Assembly: GCA_900766745.1 (NCBI GenBank)
Contig: CAAFWR010000028.1
Location: 1 to 5,581 of the forward strand
Reading direction: 5' to 3'
Length of the DNA stretch: 5,581 nt
From: Methanobacteriaceae archaeon
GTDB lineage: Archaea > Methanobacteriota > Methanobacteria > Methanobacteriales > Methanobacteriaceae
The notes under the pieces were generated by a model, which had not been told where the DNA came from, did not search any database, and worked only from the letters and a program-made list of their open reading frames with translations. Shown here piece after piece: positions 5,319-5,581 of this stretch. Numbering within the stretch: the stretch's first letter is position 1; each line of letters begins with the position of its first letter. Both the position numbers and the translations under genes were made by a program.

Positions 5319-5581
5319 ATGAAAATTTATGTAGGCATTGATATTGCCAAACTCAACCATTTCGCCGCTGCGATTTCTTCCGACGGTGAAATAATTCTTG
5401 AACCGTTCAAATTCACAAACAACGCTGATGGCTTCCAACTGCTGGTCTCTAAGCTCGACTCATTCGACAAGAACAGCATCATCATCGGTCTTGAGTCAAC
5501 GGCACACTACGGTGACAATCTTGTTCGATACCTTGTTGCTGAGTTTTACCAAGTGTGTGTGTTGAACCCCATCAAAACCTG
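5319..5581 (+). CDS. IS110-family transposase (DEDD type), N-terminal 87 residues, cut by window end
   Basis: The ATG at 5319 follows GGGAGGT (5304-5310) at eight bases. The visible product begins MKIYVGIDIAKLNHFAAAI, the standard RuvC-like opening of IS110 transposases, with Asp8 as first catalytic acid. GLESTAHYGDNLVRYL carries Glu59, the second acid of the DEDD set, in the 'GLE.T.HY' motif. The two remaining aspartates and the C-terminal serine domain (Transposase_20) lie beyond the edge. These enzymes move DNA guided by an RNA transcribed from the element's own non-coding end. The N-terminus is in frame and undamaged as far as seen. G+C is clearly higher than in the ATP-grasp and STAND-like genes, so the insertion sequence is a separate arrival next to the A+T-rich block. 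Confidence 0.93.
   Translation, partial: MKIYVGIDIAKLNHFAAAISSDGEIILEPFKFTNNADGFQLLVSKLDSFDKNSIIIGLESTAHYGDNLVRYLVAEFYQVCVLNPIKT

Noticed and set aside
1..5581. CRISPR array, tRNA or rRNA genes
   Set aside because: No regularly spaced repeats and no cloverleaf or rRNA-like stretches were seen. The recurring GATAATTAG copies are too few and too far apart for an array.

Overview
The window looks like an accessory region of a low-GC Firmicute, most likely a gut clostridium or Lachnospiraceae relative. That is an inference from strong AGGAGG-type ribosome binding sites, very A+T-rich accessory genes beside more G+C-balanced mobile-element genes, and a ParA fragment of the type carried on Firmicute conjugative elements. 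There is no rRNA, tRNA or housekeeping gene to fix the taxon.

Layout. Bases 1-551 are more G+C-balanced and hold the C-terminal part of a ParA/Soj-type partition ATPase, entering from the left edge. It is coupled through an ATGA stop/start overlap to a short unrecognised gene that ends at 551. Bases 542-713 are a non-coding stretch with small inverted repeats. Bases 714-1652 encode a complete XerC/XerD-like tyrosine recombinase. A 122-base gap with a good sigma-A-type promoter and a palindrome follows. Bases 1775-4105 encode a large protein of 776 residues that looks like a STAND/AAA-type NTPase whose Walker A lysine has been lost, followed by a winged helix and a long helical C-terminus. On the minus strand, 5043-4045 encodes an ATP-grasp ligase of the D-Ala-D-Ala ligase superfamily. 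It converges on the large gene and overlaps its 3' end by 61 bases. From about 5085 the composition shifts again to the non-coding left end and first 87 codons of an IS110-family transposase, cut by the right edge. The non-coding part probably encodes the element's bridge RNA.

How it may fit together. The A+T-rich block from about 542 to 5080 (recombinase, STAND-like gene, ATP-grasp gene) lies between better-balanced mobile DNA on both sides. The word GATAATTAG occurs three times in the same orientation: at the left edge of the block, just after the recombinase, and just beyond the ATP-grasp gene. The second and third copies are the left halves of perfect palindromes, and each lies upstream of one cargo gene. 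The block could therefore be a recombinase-driven cargo cassette, or the palindromes could be shared operators or RNA hairpins for the two cargo genes. The cargo pair, a degenerate STAND-like protein plus an ATP-grasp enzyme, is the best candidate here for an undescribed system, possibly defence-related. That function is a guess from architecture and context only.
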